A DNA stretch of 64,000 bases from Opisthocomus hoazin (Eukaryota > Chordata > Aves > Opisthocomiformes > Opisthocomidae), in assembly GCF_030867145.1 (NCBI RefSeq), contig NC_134414.1:21594518-21658517 (forward strand), read 5' to 3'. The translations under genes and the position numbers were made by a program. Position 1 is the first letter of the stretch, and each line of letters begins with the position of its first letter. Shown here one piece after another: positions 62,336 through 64,000 of this stretch. The notes under the pieces were generated by a model that saw only the letters and a list, made by a program, of their open reading frames with translations, did not search any database and had not been told where the DNA came from.

Positions 62336-62479
62336 CGCCCCGCCCCGCCCCGCCCCGAGCCTCCCCGCCCCGCCTCGCCCCGAGCCCTCCCCCGCCGGCG
62401 CGTGCGGCTGACGCGCTCCGGCTGCGCCCGGCCCCGCCCCCGGCAGCGGTGTGTGTCCCACGCGGGGTGGCGGGGAAGC

Positions 62480-62665
62480 ATGGGCCGGGATGGCGGCGGC
62501 GGGGGGAGCCCCGGAGAGGTGGACCCGGTGCGCAACTTCGAGCGCTGGAAGAAGCGGTACACCCGGCGGACGAAGTGGCTGCGGCAGCAGCGGCAGCAGC
62601 GGAAGCGGCCCAAGTGGCAGGTGGAGCGGGAGGGCATCGGGCGCCTGGTGCAGCGCTACGCCGAG
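62480..62665 (+). CDS. DDX10: DDX10 DEAD-box RNA helicase, coding exon 1 (partial gene)
   Basis: ATP-dependent RNA helicase of the nucleolus, counterpart of yeast Dbp4, which acts in small-subunit rRNA processing. Exon 1 codes exactly 62 residues: a Gly-rich leader (MGRDGGGGGSPG), then DPVRNFERWKKRYTRR, a basic Gln/Arg/Lys stretch and WQVEREGIGRLVQRYAE. The order DPVR, RWKK, WQVERE and the RL-Q-Y ending matches the N-terminus of the vertebrate family from memory. Context agcATGg is good. The donor is GCCGAG|GTACGG in phase 0. The Q motif, Walker A and DEAD box belong to later exons, which I do not find before the right edge. Confidence 0.9.
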
Positions 62666-62672
62666 GTACGGC

Positions 62673-62686
62673 GGGGGGGGGGGGGG
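62673..62686 (+). repeat. G14 homopolymer next to the DDX10 exon 1 donor
   Basis: Fourteen consecutive G starting at intron position +8. Exact length may vary or be mis-assembled. Confidence 0.92.
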
Positions 62687-62859
62687 CGGTAACAGCCGCC
62701 CCCGTGGTTCTGGTGGGCGGGGCGGCTGTGGGCAGGCGGCGGAGCCGGGGGTGGTGAGTCCCTGCGGGGGTGGGGGGGTTGGTTGGAGCAGATGGTGGGG
62801 ACGCTGGTCACCAGCGGGAATCGGCCCTTCTGCCCGGGCAGCACGGGTGTCCCGCGGTT

Positions 62860-63452
62860 GGAGGCCAGCAGGAACAGGGAGGTGATCGTGCCCCTGTACT
62901 GGGCACTGGTGAGGCCGCACCTGGAGTACTGTGTTCAGTTTTGGGCCCCTCACTACAAGAAGGACATTGAGGTGCTGGAGCATGCCCAGAGAAGGGCAAT
63001 GAGGCTGGTGAGGGGTCTAGAGAACAAGTCCTATGAGGAGCGGCTGAGGGAGATGGGGCTGTTTAGTCTGGAGAAAAGGAAGCTGAGGGGGGGACCTTAT
63101 TGCTCTCTACAACTACCTGAAAGGAGGTTGTAGTGAGGCAGGTGTTGGTCTCTTCTCCCAGGTAACTAGTGACAGGACGAGAGGCAGTAGGCTCAAGTTG
63201 CGTCAAGGGAGGTTTAGATTGATATTGGGAAAAATTTCTTTAGTGAAAGAGTGTTCAGGCATGGGAACAGGCTGCCCAGGGAGGTGGTGCAGTCCCCATC
63301 CCTGGAGGTGTTTAAGAAGTGTGTAGATGTGGCACTTCAGGGCGTGGTTTAGCAGGCATGGTGGTGTTGGGTTGATGGTTGGACTTGATGGTCTTAGAGG
63401 TCTGTTGGACTTGATGGTCTTAGAGGTCTTTTCCAACCTATGATTCTGTGAG
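62860..63452 (+). mobile_element. CR1 LINE in DDX10 intron 1
   Basis: Plus-strand 5'-truncated CR1: [20 protein letters not shown], then [20 protein letters not shown] in frame, a frameshift, then cccagggaggtggtgcagtc and a 3' end with ttttccaacctatgattctg. A 25-bp phrase of the 3' region (ttggacttgatggtcttaga...) is duplicated with period 26 at 63379-63403 and 63405-63429. Same subfamily as the copies at 8 kb and 35 kb. Confidence 0.95.
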
Positions 63453-64000
63453 ATGGAACACATGGGACACGTTTGTCTCCATGGAAGGTGCCCTACAGGA
63501 GGCAAACATTGCGCTGGGAGAGCGTGTTGTTTAACCTCAGGTCAGGAAGTCAGCATTTGAACATTAGAGCCAGGGTCAGTGGTGGTGGTTCTGTCACGCA
63601 GATCCCCTTGAATTCGCCGGGGAGATGGCTGGCTGGTGAGCCGCACTGGTCAGTGGAAAGCGTGTAATTGCGAATAACGGCTGCGGTGCCCTCTGCCTGT
63701 GGTGCTGCTCCGTGTCCCACCAACTGTTGCTGAATTTGCAGCCACTGGTGCGGAGGAGTGTGGCAGTTGTACTTGGGTACGCGGCGCTCAGCGTAGCTGG
63801 TGGTGGAGACCTTTTGGTGGTTGTAATTTGGCTGAGCAGAAAGTAATGACAGGCGTATAGAAGAATCATGTCTGTTGCTATAAAGAGTTCATGATAGCTC
63901 CTTTGATTAAGATTCAGCAAGTCAGTATTCTGAAGCTTCACACGGTCATTGGCTTTACTGGTTTGAAAGCAAATGTTATGCTTCCAAAGATGGTCAAATC

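Larger units (their letters stand above)
61540..62479 (+). promoter_or_regulatory. DDX10: DDX10 CpG-island promoter and 5' UTR region
   Basis: CpG density rises from about 61540 and stays high through exon 1. It contains CCAAT boxes in inverted arrangement around a CRE-like site, a T-rich interruption at 62046-62083, a (CGAGC)n array and CGCCC repeats just before the start codon. No TATA box is evident. The transcription start cannot be fixed, so whether the array is promoter or 5' UTR is open. Confidence 0.7.
62666..64000 (+). other. DDX10: DDX10 intron 1 (start)
   Basis: Begins GTACGGCG, then a G14 run at 62673-62686, then a CR1 at about 62860-63452. From 63453 to the end no coding exon is visible; the next DDX10 exon would code the region before the Q motif and is outside the window. 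Confidence 0.75.

Noticed and set aside
34695..62480. Bidirectional promoter between EXPH5 and DDX10
   Set aside because: The genes are divergent, but the start codons are about 27.8 kb apart with separate CpG islands, so a shared promoter is unlikely.
62087..62983. 298-codon minus-strand frame and several plus-strand frames of 126-216 codons over the DDX10 promoter
   Set aside because: They are produced by the stop-free (CGAGC)n array and GC-rich sequence, and the minus frame runs into CR1. The repeated AEPSR/GSARL text is a translation of the repeat.
63453..64000. Search for DDX10 exon 2
   Set aside because: No frame resembles the expected segment before the Q motif and no suitable acceptor-plus-coding block was found; it should lie to the right of the window.
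1..64000. CRISPR arrays, tRNA/rRNA genes, phage or bacterial systems
   Set aside because: None seen on reading both strands; the window is eukaryotic with introns and LINEs.

Overview
This window is bird nuclear DNA. It carries many CR1 non-LTR retrotransposon fragments with the avian 3' signature (ATTCTATG-type terminal repeats) and CR1 ORF2 C-terminal protein text. It also has two GC-rich, CpG-dense promoters and a pair of genes, EXPH5 and DDX10, that sit side by side in divergent orientation in other amniotes such as human 11q22.3. The species cannot be read from the sequence. Two protein-coding genes are supported. EXPH5 (exophilin-5/Slac2-b, a Rab27 effector) lies on the minus strand and its whole coding region is present. 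Six exons were joined by hand from canonical GT/AG sites: 34695-34577, 17391-17234, 14819-14675, 10085-10037, 7768-7642 and 5675-334. All five junction phases agree and give a predicted protein of 1979 residues, close to the roughly 1990 of the human protein. DDX10 (a DEAD-box helicase of ribosome biogenesis) starts at 62480 on the plus strand. Only its first coding exon (62 codons) is in the window; the helicase core lies to the right.

Layout. 1-333: EXPH5 3' UTR. 334-5675: the very large terminal EXPH5 exon. 5676-34576: five introns and four small exons, holding CR1 copies, a (CCAT)n microsatellite, an intronic CpG-rich block at about 19.2-19.8 kb, a GC-rich minisatellite at about 27.7-28.0 kb and long C/G homopolymers next to exon 1. 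33.9-35.0 kb: EXPH5 CpG island, cut off on its upstream side by a CR1 element. 35.5-61.5 kb: intergenic DNA with old and nested CR1 copies, a dispersed GGTCA-rich repeat at about 54.8 and 59.5 kb, a small 7-TM-receptor-like remnant at about 56.4 kb and an unidentified decayed coding block at about 58.1-58.65 kb. 61.5-62.8 kb: DDX10 CpG island with a 27-unit (CGAGC) array and paired inverted CCAAT boxes. 62.86-63.45 kb: a CR1 inside DDX10 intron 1.

The two genes are not known to share a pathway (EXPH5 acts in Rab27 vesicle traffic, DDX10 in nucleolar rRNA maturation). The arrangement is an old syntenic neighbourhood about 27.8 kb apart between start codons, not a tight bidirectional promoter. 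I found no operon, CRISPR, phage or other prokaryote-like system, and nothing I would call a new biological system. The more unusual signals are the promoter-proximal repeats, the decayed coding block and the dispersed GGTCA repeat.
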